Shown here: in pieces, positions 1-7,862 of the stretch | Position numbering within the stretch: position 1 is the first letter of the stretch | Layout of the letters: the number at the start of each line of letters is the position of its first letter | NCBI GenBank assembly: GCA_022616435.1 | Contig: JAKEET010000098.1 | Location: 1 to 55,807, forward strand | Length of the DNA: 55,807 nt | Reading direction: 5' to 3' | Origin: Gemmataceae bacterium | Lineage (GTDB): Bacteria > Planctomycetota > Planctomycetia > Gemmatales > Gemmataceae | Program-made: the position numbers and the translations under genes | Notes under the pieces: generated by a model | Told to the model about the DNA's origin: nothing | What the model saw: only the letters and a program-made list of their open reading frames with translations | Databases searched by the model: none

Positions 1-428
1 ACAACGCCGACTGGCTGAACACGAGCTCCAGCGCCAAGGGCCCGTTCGGCAACAACGGCGCGGCTTCCCTCGCCACGGTCAAGGACGGGACCAGCAACAC
101 CGTTGCCATCGGCGAGTCGGTGCAAAAGTGGCACAACGGCTCGACCGTGTTCGGACCGTATCCGCTGTACGGCACCCACACGTCGGTTCACGGTCGCGGG
201 TACTACTCCAACTTTACGCCCAACTACCCGTACGGGACCTGCGCCCCGAACACCGCGTCGTCGCAACGCTGCACCTACGCCTGGGGTTTCAGCAGTTTCC
301 ACTCGGGAACGACGAACTTCGTGTTCTGCGACGGTTCGGTCCGCGGCGTTCGCGACGCCATCACGCCGACCGCCTGGCGGGCCGTGACGACGGTCGAAGG
401 CGGTGAGATCGTTAACAACGACATCTAA
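1..428 (+). CDS. DUF1559 pseudopilin-like protein, C-terminal part
   Basis: This is the 3' part of a gene cut by the left window edge; the frame is open from the first complete codon at position 3. The visible 141 residues carry the DUF1559 signatures: a KDGTSNT stretch followed by IGES, and near the end the H-X9-DG tag (FHSGTTNFVFCDGSVR). The family is a large planctomycete paralogous group with a type IV pilin-like N-terminus, which lies outside the window here. They are presumed to be exported or membrane-anchored; no biochemical role is established. The small lipoprotein that follows about 120 bp downstream is a frequent partner of DUF1559 genes in this phylum. Confidence 0.9.
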   Translation, partial: NADWLNTSSSAKGPFGNNGAASLATVKDGTSNTVAIGESVQKWHNGSTVFGPYPLYGTHTSVHGRGYYSNFTPNYPYGTCAPNTASSQRCTYAWGFSSFHSGTTNFVFCDGSVRGVRDAITPTAWRAVTTVEGGEIVNNDI

Positions 429-547
429 CACGCCATCACTCCACAGGGGAGGTTCGCCTCCCCTCGTTCGCCTCCCCTCGCTTCTTTCAGCCGACCGATG
501 TGTGCCAGGCGCCGACGGCGCCTGGGCATTGCCGATTCGAGGACCCG

Positions 548-991
548 ATGAACTCCCGCCATTGGATCGTTGCCGGTTGGATGGTTGCGCTTGCCCTCGC
601 GATTCCCGGTTGCTCCGGCGGCGGCAACTTTTCCCGCATCACGGGCCAAGTCCTGTTGGACTCGAAGCCCCTCAGCGAGGCCCGTGTCACGTTCGAGGGC
701 CCCAGCGGCGGCAACGTCGCGGTGACGAACGAAGAGGGCAAATTCGAGCTCGACGGCACGTCCGCGCAGAAGTCGCTCAAGGCGGGCAAATACCTCGTCC
801 TGGTCAGCAAGTTCGTCGACAAGAAAACCGGCCAGGCGCCGCCGCCCGAAGAATACGGGCAACTGGAGGCCTCCGGCCTCGGTAAGCAAGTAGTGCCCTT
901 CAAGTACACCGATCGGGAAAACACGCCGCTGAATGTCGACATCGTTGAGGGCAAGAACGAGCTCAAGCCGTTCGAGCTGAAAAGCAAGTGA
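548..991 (+). CDS. small lipoprotein with carboxypeptidase-regulatory-like fold
   Basis: A 147-residue protein. I chose the ATG at 548 rather than the in-frame ATG at 500, because it begins directly with a signal sequence (MNSRHWIVAGWMVALALAI) ending in the lipobox-like I-P-G-C. The mature part starts CSGGG. It then has a short beta-rich segment (ITGQVLLDSKPLSEARVTF, then VTNEEGKFEL) of the kind seen in transthyretin-like or carboxypeptidase-regulatory domains. Such small lipoproteins commonly follow DUF1559 genes in planctomycetes. The function is unknown; it is probably anchored on the periplasmic side of a membrane. Confidence 0.75.
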   Translation: MNSRHWIVAGWMVALALAIPGCSGGGNFSRITGQVLLDSKPLSEARVTFEGPSGGNVAVTNEEGKFELDGTSAQKSLKAGKYLVLVSKFVDKKTGQAPPPEEYGQLEASGLGKQVVPFKYTDRENTPLNVDIVEGKNELKPFELKSK

Positions 992-1090
992 AACGTCCTT
1001 GGCTGCCGGGTCGACGCTCCGTATCTTGACCGGGTCGCGTGCGGTCGATGTCACGGTCCGCCTTCCGCCGGCTCCCAGGAAACCCGTCGC

Positions 1091-1615
1091 ATGGATATCC
1101 GCCAGCAGGCCGTCACCGGCGTGATCGCCCCCGACACTGCCGAAGCCCGCATCCGTGAAGTCTGGCCGAGCGTGGCCCAGTACAAAGGCGTGGCCGCGCT
1201 TGGCAAGTGGCTGACGCGAACCATCATCCTGGCACCCGTCGGCTGGCTCGTCATGTCCGGGGCCTACTTCGGCAAATTGCTCCCGTGGGTTCCGCTCCTC
1301 AACCGGGTTCTTCCGGAGATGACCCGCTACACCTTGACGAACCGGCGGCTCATGATCCGCAAGGGCTGGCGCGGCGCGGTGGAAAAGGAGATTCCCCTCG
1401 CCGAGATCGACGACGTGCGCCTCGTCCCCGGCAGCGTGGACGACTTCTTCCGGGCCGCCGACGTGGAGATCATCAGCCAGGGCCAGGCCGTGTTGACGTT
1501 GCCCGGCGTCCCCGATCCGGAATCGTTCCGCCACGCCATTCTCAACGCCTGCATGGCCTGGGTCCCCGGCAAGGCCAAGACGCTCCCCTTCATCGCCGCC
1601 AGCGCCGTGAAGTAG
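1091..1615 (+). CDS. PH-domain (bPH2/YdbS-like) membrane protein
   Basis: A 174-residue protein. Residues 33-60 form one or two hydrophobic segments (WLTRTIILAPVGWLVMSGAYF). They are followed by a bacterial PH-like domain with the typical pattern: TRYTLTNRRLMIRKGW, then IPLAEIDDVRLVPGS, then DVEIIS and a final LPGVPDPESFRHAIL helix. The YdbS/bPH2 family fits this layout. Its members are small membrane proteins without a defined reaction. The ATG at 1091 is preceded by an AGGAAA stretch. No functional partner is evident; the lipoprotein upstream and the CRTAC1 gene 63 bp downstream are codirectional. Confidence 0.7.
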   Translation: MDIRQQAVTGVIAPDTAEARIREVWPSVAQYKGVAALGKWLTRTIILAPVGWLVMSGAYFGKLLPWVPLLNRVLPEMTRYTLTNRRLMIRKGWRGAVEKEIPLAEIDDVRLVPGSVDDFFRAADVEIISQGQAVLTLPGVPDPESFRHAILNACMAWVPGKAKTLPFIAASAVK

Positions 1616-1678
1616 GTCATTCTTGCGGGTGGGTCCTTTCGCCTTGCATCCCCTTCGCCCCTCCCCAATACTTGAAGC

Positions 1679-3421
1679 ATGCGGCATTTACGGCTGACTT
1701 GCCTGGCGATCGTATTGGCCGGCGCGGCCGCCGTCGTGCTCTGGCCGTGGCCGTGGTTGAGGTCATCTCATCGCCCCGACGCCTCCGGCCTGGAGTTCAC
1801 GGATGACGGCGCCTGGTTCCGCGACGTCACCGACGAAGTAGGCCTCGATTTCAGCCACGATGCCGGACCCATCGCCAAATACTTCATGCCGCAGATCATG
1901 GGTTCCGGCGCCGCCCTCTTCGATGCCAACGACGACGGCCTGCTCGACATCTATCTCTTGCAAAACGCCGGCCCGGCATCCGGCGCCCGCAACCAGCTCT
2001 TCCAGCAGCTTCCGGACGGCCGCTTCCACAACGTCACCGAGCGCTCGGGCCTGGGATGCGACGGCCACAACATGGGTGTGGCCACGGGCGACGTCAACAA
2101 CGACGGCCGGACCGACGTGCTGGTGACGCAATTCGGCGGCGTGAAACTGTTCGTGAGCGAAGGCGACGGCCGCTTTCGCGACGTCACCAAGGCGAGCGGC
2201 CTCGACTGTCCGAGCTGGGGAACGTCCGCGGCGTTCTTCGACTTCGACCGCGATGGCTGGCTTGACCTCGTCGTGGCGTGCTACGTCGATTACGATCGCG
2301 CCCACCCATGTGGACCATCCAGCGGCCAGCGCGATTACTGCCATCCATCCGAGTTCCGCGGCACGGTGGCGCGGTTGTATCGGAACCTGGGCGGCACGGC
2401 ACGCTTTCAGGAAGTGACGGTGCCGGCTGGCCTGGCCAAGGTCCCCGGGCCCGGCCTGGGCGTCGTCTGTTTCGACGCCGACGGCGACGGCTGGCCCGAT
2501 ATCTTTGTCGCCAACGATTCCCAGGCCAATCGCTTGTGGATCAACCAGCGTGACGGCACGTTCGTCGAGGAAGCGGTGACGCGCGGCGCGGCGCTCAACG
2601 TCATGGCACAGGCCCAGGCCAACATGGGCATCGCCGTCGCCGACGCGGACGGCGACGGTTATCTGGACCTGTTCGTCACGCACCTCACCGAGGAGACGCA
2701 CACGCTGTGGAAGCAAGGCCCGCGCGGCTTGTTCCGCGACCACACCGCCGCCGCCGGCCTGGCGACCCCGCGCTGGCGCGGCACCGGCTTCGGCACGTAT
2801 CTCGGTGATTTCGACCGCGACGGTTCGGTCGATCTGGCCGTGGTCAACGGCCGTGTGGCCCGGCCCGCCGCTCACCCGGCGTCGTCGTTCTGGGACGCCT
2901 ACGCCGAGCGCAACCAGATCTTCGCCAACGACGGCGCCGGCCGCTTCCGCGATCTGTCCCTGGGCAATGCGGCGTTCTGCGCCACCCCCCGCGTTTCCCG
3001 CGGCCTGGCGGCCGGGATGCTGCGGCCCGAGGACGGCACGCTATCGCTGCTGGTCACCACCGTCGCCGGGCCGGCACGATTGTACAAGAACGTCGTCCCA
3101 GAGCGCGGGCACTGGCTGGCGGTGCGTCCGCTGGTGGCCTGCGCGGGGAACCCCAACGCGCATCGCGACGCCCACGGAGCGCTGGTGACGGTCCGTGTCG
3201 GGGGCCGCACCATGATTCGTCTTGCCAGCCCGGCGCAAAGTTACCTGTGCAGTTGTGATCCGCGCGTCCACTTCGGGCTCGGCGCCGCCACCCATGCGGA
3301 CGCCATCGAAATCGATTGGCCCGACGGCGCGCGCGAAGTGTTTCCCGGCGGCGCCGGCGACCGGCTCGTGACCTTGCGCCAGGGCGAGGGCCGGACGCAG
3401 TCGAAATCGGCCGTGCCATGA
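1679..3421 (+). CDS. CRTAC1-type FG-GAP / ASPIC-UnbV protein
   Basis: A 580-residue exported protein. An N-terminal hydrophobic segment (residues 5-24) serves as signal peptide or anchor. The body has at least six calcium-binding-loop repeats of the form D-x-[ND]-x-DG-x-x-D, such as DANDDGLLDIY, DVNNDGRTDVL, DFDRDGWLDLV, DADGDGWPDIF and DADGDGYLDLF. These make up an integrin-alpha-like beta-propeller. The C-terminus (about 500-560) has the ASPIC/UnbV module (VRVGGRTMIR, then VHFGLGAATHADAIEIDWPDG). The following TPR gene overlaps it by 4 bp (ATGA). CRTAC1-like and TPR genes are recurrent neighbours in planctomycetes and acidobacteria, so a shared extracytoplasmic role is likely but undefined. 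Confidence 0.85.
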   Translation: MRHLRLTCLAIVLAGAAAVVLWPWPWLRSSHRPDASGLEFTDDGAWFRDVTDEVGLDFSHDAGPIAKYFMPQIMGSGAALFDANDDGLLDIYLLQNAGPASGARNQLFQQLPDGRFHNVTERSGLGCDGHNMGVATGDVNNDGRTDVLVTQFGGVKLFVSEGDGRFRDVTKASGLDCPSWGTSAAFFDFDRDGWLDLVVACYVDYDRAHPCGPSSGQRDYCHPSEFRGTVARLYRNLGGTARFQEVTVPAGLAKVPGPGLGVVCFDADGDGWPDIFVANDSQANRLWINQRDGTFVEEAVTRGAALNVMAQAQANMGIAVADADGDGYLDLFVTHLTEETHTLWKQGPRGLFRDHTAAAGLATPRWRGTGFGTYLGDFDRDGSVDLAVVNGRVARPAAHPASSFWDAYAERNQIFANDGAGRFRDLSLGNAAFCATPRVSRGLAAGMLRPEDGTLSLLVTTVAGPARLYKNVVPERGHWLAVRPLVACAGNPNAHRDAHGALVTVRVGGRTMIRLASPAQSYLCSCDPRVHFGLGAATHADAIEIDWPDGAREVFPGGAGDRLVTLRQGEGRTQSKSAVP

Positions 3422-4812
3422 TTGACGACCAGCGCCAAGGTGCATGCCCTGAACCGGCGTTGTCGCGGCCGCCCCGAAGCCGCCGCGCTTGGGCGTGGAG
3501 CGCTCTGGCGCTGATCCTGCTCGGCGTCGCCGTCGCCTGGCGGCTGCGCGACCCGGCGCCGGACCCGCCGCAGGTTCCGTTGGAGAACATCGACCCGTCC
3601 GTCCGCGCCGCCGTGACCGAGGCACGCCTGGCGGTCACTCAGTCGCCGCGCTCGGCGGCTGAGTGGGGCCGGTTCGGAATGGTGCTGTTCGCGCACGAAT
3701 TCGGCGACGCGGCGCGGGTCGCCTTGGCCCAGGCGGCGTTGCTCGACCCCGAGGAGCCGCGTTGGCCCTACTTGCAGGGACGACTGCTGTATCGGGATCC
3801 GGAGCAGGCGCTGCCGCACCTGGAACGGGCCGTGGCCCTGTGTCACGATCGGCCCCCGGCGCCGCGGCTCAAGCTCGCCGAGACTCTGCTGGAACTCGGC
3901 CGGCTCGACGATGCGGAGCGGCACTTTCGCCAAGCCCTGGCTGCCGATCCACGGCATCCGCGCGTCCATCTTGGATTGGGACAACTTGCCTTGGCGCGCG
4001 AGCAATGGCCGGCCGCTGTCGAGCATCTGCAGGGTTGCGCCGCGACGCCGTATGCGCGGCAAAAGGGGTTCGCCCTGCTGGCCGCCGCATATCGGCGCAT
4101 CCCAGGCCGGATTCACGACGCAGTTCGGGCGGCTGCCCGGGCGCAACAACCGCCGCCGGATCTCAGCTTCGATCAGTTGGACGACGAGTTTATTCAAGAA
4201 GTCGCCCAGCTGGGAGTGGGCCGGAATCATCGCCGGGCGGCGGCCCGCAACCTGCTGACGCAAGGCCGGCCGCGTGAAGCCGTCCCGCTGTTGCAGTCGC
4301 TGGCGCGCGACTACCCCGACGACACGCTGACGCTGGTGCTGCTCGCGGAGGTCTTGCTGCGCGGCGAGGATTGGCGCGGCGCGGCTTCCGCCGCCGAAAG
4401 GGCTCTCCGCCGCGACCCCCTCGCGGCGCAGGCCCATTTCTACCTGGGCGTCGCGCGGTTTGAGCTGGCGCAGCGCCAGGGAACGGCCGTGACGGCGGCG
4501 CTCGAGCCGCTGCGTCGCGCCACCGAGCTGAAGCCGGACCATGGCTACGCGTTCAACTATCTCGGTCGAGCCTTGCAGCGCGCCGGCCGCACCGAGGAAG
4601 CTTGCTCGGCGTTTCTCAATGCCGTCCGCTGTTATCCGGCGTTCGTCGATCCGCACCTGCACCTGGCCGACATGTGGCTCGACAGCGGCTGGGCGACGCC
4701 CGCCTTCATCCACCTGCATCACGCGTTTCAGGTCGCCGACCGGAACGACCGGCGGCCCGCCTACGGCCTGGCCCGAGCCTGGCTGCACTGGTCGCTGTGC
4801 GGTTTGCCCTGA
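3418..4812 (+). CDS. membrane-anchored TPR protein
   Basis: A 464-residue protein. I chose the ATG at 3418 because it overlaps the preceding stop as ATGA, implying translational coupling; an upstream in-frame start would lie inside the CRTAC1 gene. One transmembrane helix (about residues 22-40, WAWSALALILLGVAVAWRL) precedes a chain of tetratricopeptide repeats. Typical repeat cores are KLAETLLELGRLDDAERHF, HLGLGQLALAREQWPAAVEHL and YLGRALQRAGRTEEACSAF. TPRs mediate protein-protein contacts. The protein probably faces the periplasm and acts with the CRTAC1-like product, but no partner can be named. Confidence 0.85.
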   Translation: MIDDQRQGACPEPALSRPPRSRRAWAWSALALILLGVAVAWRLRDPAPDPPQVPLENIDPSVRAAVTEARLAVTQSPRSAAEWGRFGMVLFAHEFGDAARVALAQAALLDPEEPRWPYLQGRLLYRDPEQALPHLERAVALCHDRPPAPRLKLAETLLELGRLDDAERHFRQALAADPRHPRVHLGLGQLALAREQWPAAVEHLQGCAATPYARQKGFALLAAAYRRIPGRIHDAVRAAARAQQPPPDLSFDQLDDEFIQEVAQLGVGRNHRRAAARNLLTQGRPREAVPLLQSLARDYPDDTLTLVLLAEVLLRGEDWRGAASAAERALRRDPLAAQAHFYLGVARFELAQRQGTAVTAALEPLRRATELKPDHGYAFNYLGRALQRAGRTEEACSAFLNAVRCYPAFVDPHLHLADMWLDSGWATPAFIHLHHAFQVADRNDRRPAYGLARAWLHWSLCGLP

Positions 4813-4823
4813 GAATGATCGTA

Positions 4824-4883
4824 GGGCAGGCGGCTCGCCTGCCCGGCTTGACCGTTTCTTGCTCGCAGACCGGGAGGCGAGCC
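4824..4883. repeat. intergenic inverted repeat upstream of thiL
   Basis: A perfect hairpin with arms GGGCAGGCG (4824-4832) and CGCCTGCCC (4836-4844) around a 3-base loop. The arm GGCTCGCCT (4832-4840) can alternatively pair with AGGCGAGCC (4875-4883). It fills the spacer between the TPR gene and thiL. The architecture (GTAGG, short hairpin, second copy) is the same as at 40,960-41,020, so it looks like a member of a dispersed family rather than a thiL-specific regulator. Confidence 0.7.
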
Positions 4884-4898
4884 GTCCGCCGTAGGCCG

Positions 4899-5843
4899 AT
4901 GCACGAATTCGACTACATCCGCTGGCTGCGGCAGCGGACGCCGGCGCATCCGCGCGTCGTCGTCGGCCCTGGCGACGATTGCGCCGTCCTGCGGCCCTCG
5001 GCGGCGCCCTTGCCCTCGACGTTCTTGCCCGCGACGCCGCTCCTGGTGAAGACCGACATGCTTCTCGAAGGCTGCCATTTCATCCTGGAGCAGGCGGGCG
5101 GGCGCCGGGTGGGCCGCAAGGCCCTGGCGGTCAATCTCAGCGACATCGCCGCCATGGGAGGCCGGCCGGTCGCCGCCGTGGTCAGCGTCGGGCTGCCGCG
5201 CCGGAACACGCAGGCGTTGGCCGAGGAACTATATGCAGGCATGCGCGAGATGGCGGACGCGTTTGATACCGCCATCGTCGGCGGCGATACCAATGCCTGG
5301 GACGGCGGGCTGGTCATCTCGGTCGCGCTCCTGGGCGACGCCGGGCCGCAGGGCCCCATCCTGCGCTCCGGCGCGAAACCGGGCGATTGGCTGCTCGTCA
5401 CCGGACCGCTGGGGGGCAGTCTCCTCGGCAAGCATCTCGACTTCACGCCCCGCGTCCGCGAGGCCTTGCAACTGCAAGAGCACGCGCCGATTCACGCCAT
5501 GATCGACATCAGCGACGGCCTCGCTGCCGACGTCCATCATCTGTGCGAGGAAAGCGGCTGCGGCGCCGTCCTCGCGGCCGATCGCATTCCCATCAGCGCC
5601 GCCGCCCGCCAGATGAACGACAACCGCACGCCGCTCGAGCACGCCCTGGGCGACGGCGAGGATTTCGAGCTGGCCTTCGCCGCGGCGCCGGACGACGGCC
5701 GGCGCTTGCTGGGACGTCAGCCGATCCCGGGCGTGACGCTCGCTTGGATCGGCGAATGCGTGGCCGAGCCTGGGTTGTATCTTGAAGAGAACGGGCAACG
5801 TCGCCCCTTGCCGGCGACGGGGTACGTGCATTCGTTTGGGTAG
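4899..5843 (+). CDS. thiL: thiamine-monophosphate kinase
   Basis: A 314-residue protein that phosphorylates thiamine monophosphate to thiamine diphosphate with ATP, the last step of cofactor synthesis (EC 2.7.4.16), in the cytoplasm. The family motifs appear in order: VVGPGDDCAVL near residue 25, TDMLLEGCHF, VNLSDIAAMGG, IVGGDTNAWDGGLVISV, SGAKPGDWLLVTGPLGGSL, MIDISDGLAADVHHL and ALGDGEDFELAFA. These acidic motifs bind Mg-ATP in the PurM-like fold. Length is normal. I chose the ATG at 4899 because homology begins at the following MHEFDYIRWL. queC starts 12 bp after the stop, so the two are probably cotranscribed. Confidence 0.95.
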   Translation: MHEFDYIRWLRQRTPAHPRVVVGPGDDCAVLRPSAAPLPSTFLPATPLLVKTDMLLEGCHFILEQAGGRRVGRKALAVNLSDIAAMGGRPVAAVVSVGLPRRNTQALAEELYAGMREMADAFDTAIVGGDTNAWDGGLVISVALLGDAGPQGPILRSGAKPGDWLLVTGPLGGSLLGKHLDFTPRVREALQLQEHAPIHAMIDISDGLAADVHHLCEESGCGAVLAADRIPISAAARQMNDNRTPLEHALGDGEDFELAFAAAPDDGRRLLGRQPIPGVTLAWIGECVAEPGLYLEENGQRRPLPATGYVHSFG

Positions 5844-5855
5844 CCACTGTCGATC

Positions 5856-6542
5856 ATGAACAAAGCCGTGGTGTTGCTGAGCGGCGGTCTCGATTCCGCC
5901 ACGACGTTCGCCCTGGCCCGCAGCCAGGGCTTTGCGGTTCACGCCCTGTCGTTCGATTACGGCCAGCGGCACCGCATCGAGTTGGAGTGCGCGACGAAAC
6001 TCGCCGAACGCATGCAGGCGGTCCAGCACGTGATCATGCCCATCGATCTACGGCGGTTCGGCGGGTCGGCGTTGACGAGCGACGTGGCGGTACCGAAGGA
6101 CCGGCCGATCGAGGAGATGAGCCAGGGCATCCCGGTCACGTATGTTCCCGCTCGCAACACCATCTTCCTGTCGTTCGCGCTGGCCTGGGCCGAAGTGCTC
6201 GGCGCCAACGACATCTTCATCGGCGTCAACGCGCTGGATTACTCCGGCTATCCCGACTGCCGGCCCGAGTACATCGAGGCGTTTCAGAACATGGCGAACC
6301 TGGCGACGAAAGCCGGCGTCGAAGGCCGGCAGCGGTTGACGATCCACACGCCCTTGATTCGCATGACGAAGGCGGACATCATCCGCCAAGGCCTGGCCCT
6401 GGGCGTCGATTTCGCACTGACCACGTCGTGCTACGATCCGGCCGCCGACGGCAAAGCCTGCGGCCGATGCGATGCGTGCCTGCTGCGATTGAAGGGGTTT
6501 TCCGAAGTCGGCGTTGCCGATCCGCGTCGCTACGTCCGTTGA
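5856..6542 (+). CDS. queC: 7-cyano-7-deazaguanine synthase
   Basis: A 228-residue protein that converts 7-carboxy-7-deazaguanine to preQ0 with ATP and ammonia (EC 6.3.4.20), in the queuosine/7-deazapurine pathway. The N-terminal PP-loop is [13 protein letters not shown] (about residues 5-17), followed by LSFDYGQRH. The zinc-binding C-terminus has SCYDP followed by [13 protein letters not shown], giving four cysteines. [12 protein letters not shown] and [13 protein letters not shown] are also family-typical. It is full length. It sits 12 bp behind thiL and is the last gene before a strong hairpin. No other queuosine genes are seen in the window. Confidence 0.97.
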   Translation: MNKAVVLLSGGLDSATTFALARSQGFAVHALSFDYGQRHRIELECATKLAERMQAVQHVIMPIDLRRFGGSALTSDVAVPKDRPIEEMSQGIPVTYVPARNTIFLSFALAWAEVLGANDIFIGVNALDYSGYPDCRPEYIEAFQNMANLATKAGVEGRQRLTIHTPLIRMTKADIIRQGLALGVDFALTTSCYDPAADGKACGRCDACLLRLKGFSEVGVADPRRYVR

Positions 6543-6551
6543 TGAAGCGTG

Positions 6552-6603
6552 CGGCTTGCCGACTAGCGCGGCCAGGATCCTTGCCGCGCTAAACGGCAAG
6601 CCG
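6552..6603. repeat. long imperfect palindrome between convergent genes
   Basis: Outer arms CGGCTTGCCG (6552-6561) and CGGCAAGCCG (6594-6603) enclose AGCGCGGC (6565-6572) / GCCGCGCT (6583-6590) and a central palindrome AGGATCCT. It lies between the stops of queC (+) and the WD40 gene (-), so a bidirectional terminator is the simplest role. Its GCGCTAAACGG core recurs at 15,763-15,774, which suggests a dispersed element. Confidence 0.7.
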
Positions 6604-6612
6604 GCGGCCTCA

Positions 6613-7701
6613 TCACTTCGCCGTCAGCGGCGTCACCCGTGCCGCGTTGTCCTTCTCGTGTCCGGTGACCAGCGCCTTGCCGTCCGGAGTAAACGTGACG
6701 CAATACGTGACCATCTTCTTCAAATGGGTCTTGAAGACCTCCTTGCCGCTGCCGACCTCGTAGACCCGCAAACTGCCGCCGTAGCCGCTCGTCGCCACCA
6801 TCTTGCCGTCGCGCGACAACGCCAGGCCGTACAGGTCGTCCGGCGTCGGGCCCAGCTTGCGAACCTCTTTGCCGTCGGCGACGTTCCAGACGCGCAGGTG
6901 CTTGTCGAAGCCGACCGAGAAGAGCTGTTTGCTGTCGGCCGAGAACAGCACGGCGAGGATGCCGTCGCGGATCTCCTTGGGCGCTTCCTTCTTTTTCTCC
7001 TCCTTCTTCTTCTTTTCCTCCTTCTTTTTCTCGGCCTTCTTTTCTTCTTTCTTCTTCTCCTCCTTCTTTTCTTCCTTCTTGGTCTCGACGATCATCGGCT
7101 TCTGGAGCGGCGTCTCGAGCTGCTTGATTTCCTTTTGGGCCTTGACGTCCCAGATCTTGATGAAGCCGTCGTTGCCGGCCGAGGCGAGGAACTTGCCGTC
7201 GGGACTGAACGCGACCGAGTAGACCGATTCCTTGTGGCTGCCGAGCTTCTTCAGCTCCTTGCCGCCGACCGCGTCCCACAGGCGCACGTCCTTGTCGGCG
7301 GAGCCCGACGCCAGGGTCTTGTTGTCGGGGCTGAAGGCCAGCGAATCGACGATGCCGGTGTGCCCCTTCAATTCGTGCTTCTGCTTGCCGGACTTGTCCC
7401 AGATGCGGATGAGGTTGTCCTGGCCGGCCGTGGCGATCGAGTTGCCGTCGGGCGCAAACACCACGGCGTACACCGGCTGGGTGTGCCCCTTGAGCACGCC
7501 GGTCTCCTTGCCGGACTTGAAGTCCCACAGCTTGACGGTGTGGTCGAAGCTGGCGGTGGCCAGGGTCTTGCCGTCGGGACTGAAGGCGACGCTGAAGATC
7601 AGCCCTTGATGCCCCTTGAACTCGGCCGGCGGCGCCTGGGCCATCGCCACGGCGACGTAACTGACCAACAGGATGGCGACTCCGAAAGCGGCTTTTTGCA
7701 T
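6613..7701 (-). CDS. secreted WD40-repeat protein with Lys/Glu-rich insert
   Basis: A 362-residue protein. I chose the ATG at 7701: it is preceded by GGAG and opens directly with a signal peptide (MQKAAFGVAILLVSYVAVA, then MAQA). The ATG at 7716 is the alternative. About seven WD40 blades form a beta-propeller, with repeated cores such as FSVAFSPDGKTLATASFD, HTVKLWDFKSGKE, DSLAFSPDNKTLASGSADK and FIKIWDVKAQKE. Between blades 5 and 6 sits an insert of about 40 residues built almost only of Lys and Glu. Probably a periplasmic scaffold; no enzyme domain is present. It is transcribed convergently with queC. Confidence 0.88.
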   Translation of the reverse strand: MQKAAFGVAILLVSYVAVAMAQAPPAEFKGHQGLIFSVAFSPDGKTLATASFDHTVKLWDFKSGKETGVLKGHTQPVYAVVFAPDGNSIATAGQDNLIRIWDKSGKQKHELKGHTGIVDSLAFSPDNKTLASGSADKDVRLWDAVGGKELKKLGSHKESVYSVAFSPDGKFLASAGNDGFIKIWDVKAQKEIKQLETPLQKPMIVETKKEEKKEEKKKEEKKAEKKKEEKKKKEEKKKEAPKEIRDGILAVLFSADSKQLFSVGFDKHLRVWNVADGKEVRKLGPTPDDLYGLALSRDGKMVATSGYGGSLRVYEVGSGKEVFKTHLKKMVTYCVTFTPDGKALVTGHEKDNAARVTPLTAK

Positions 7702-7862
7702 GGCGCTTGGCTCCATGATGACGATTCTGCGGGAAGACGAACCAGGCGGGAGGTTGCAACGCAACCGCTCTTCAACGTATGGAAGTCGAAACCGGAATGC
7801 AAACGGATTTCAGCTAAGTTTGTTTACCGTTTCGCGCTCACGCCGCCACGCCGGCAACAAGC

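Noticed and set aside
425..1687. Long antisense open frame over the lipoprotein and PH-domain genes
   Set aside because: It overlaps two well-supported genes and its product has no recognisable composition or motif; high GC content makes long shadow frames common.
6544..6612. tRNA or riboswitch between queC and the WD40 gene
   Set aside because: The strong structure is a simple long palindrome without tRNA features or preQ1-type motifs; it follows the queC stop rather than preceding the gene.
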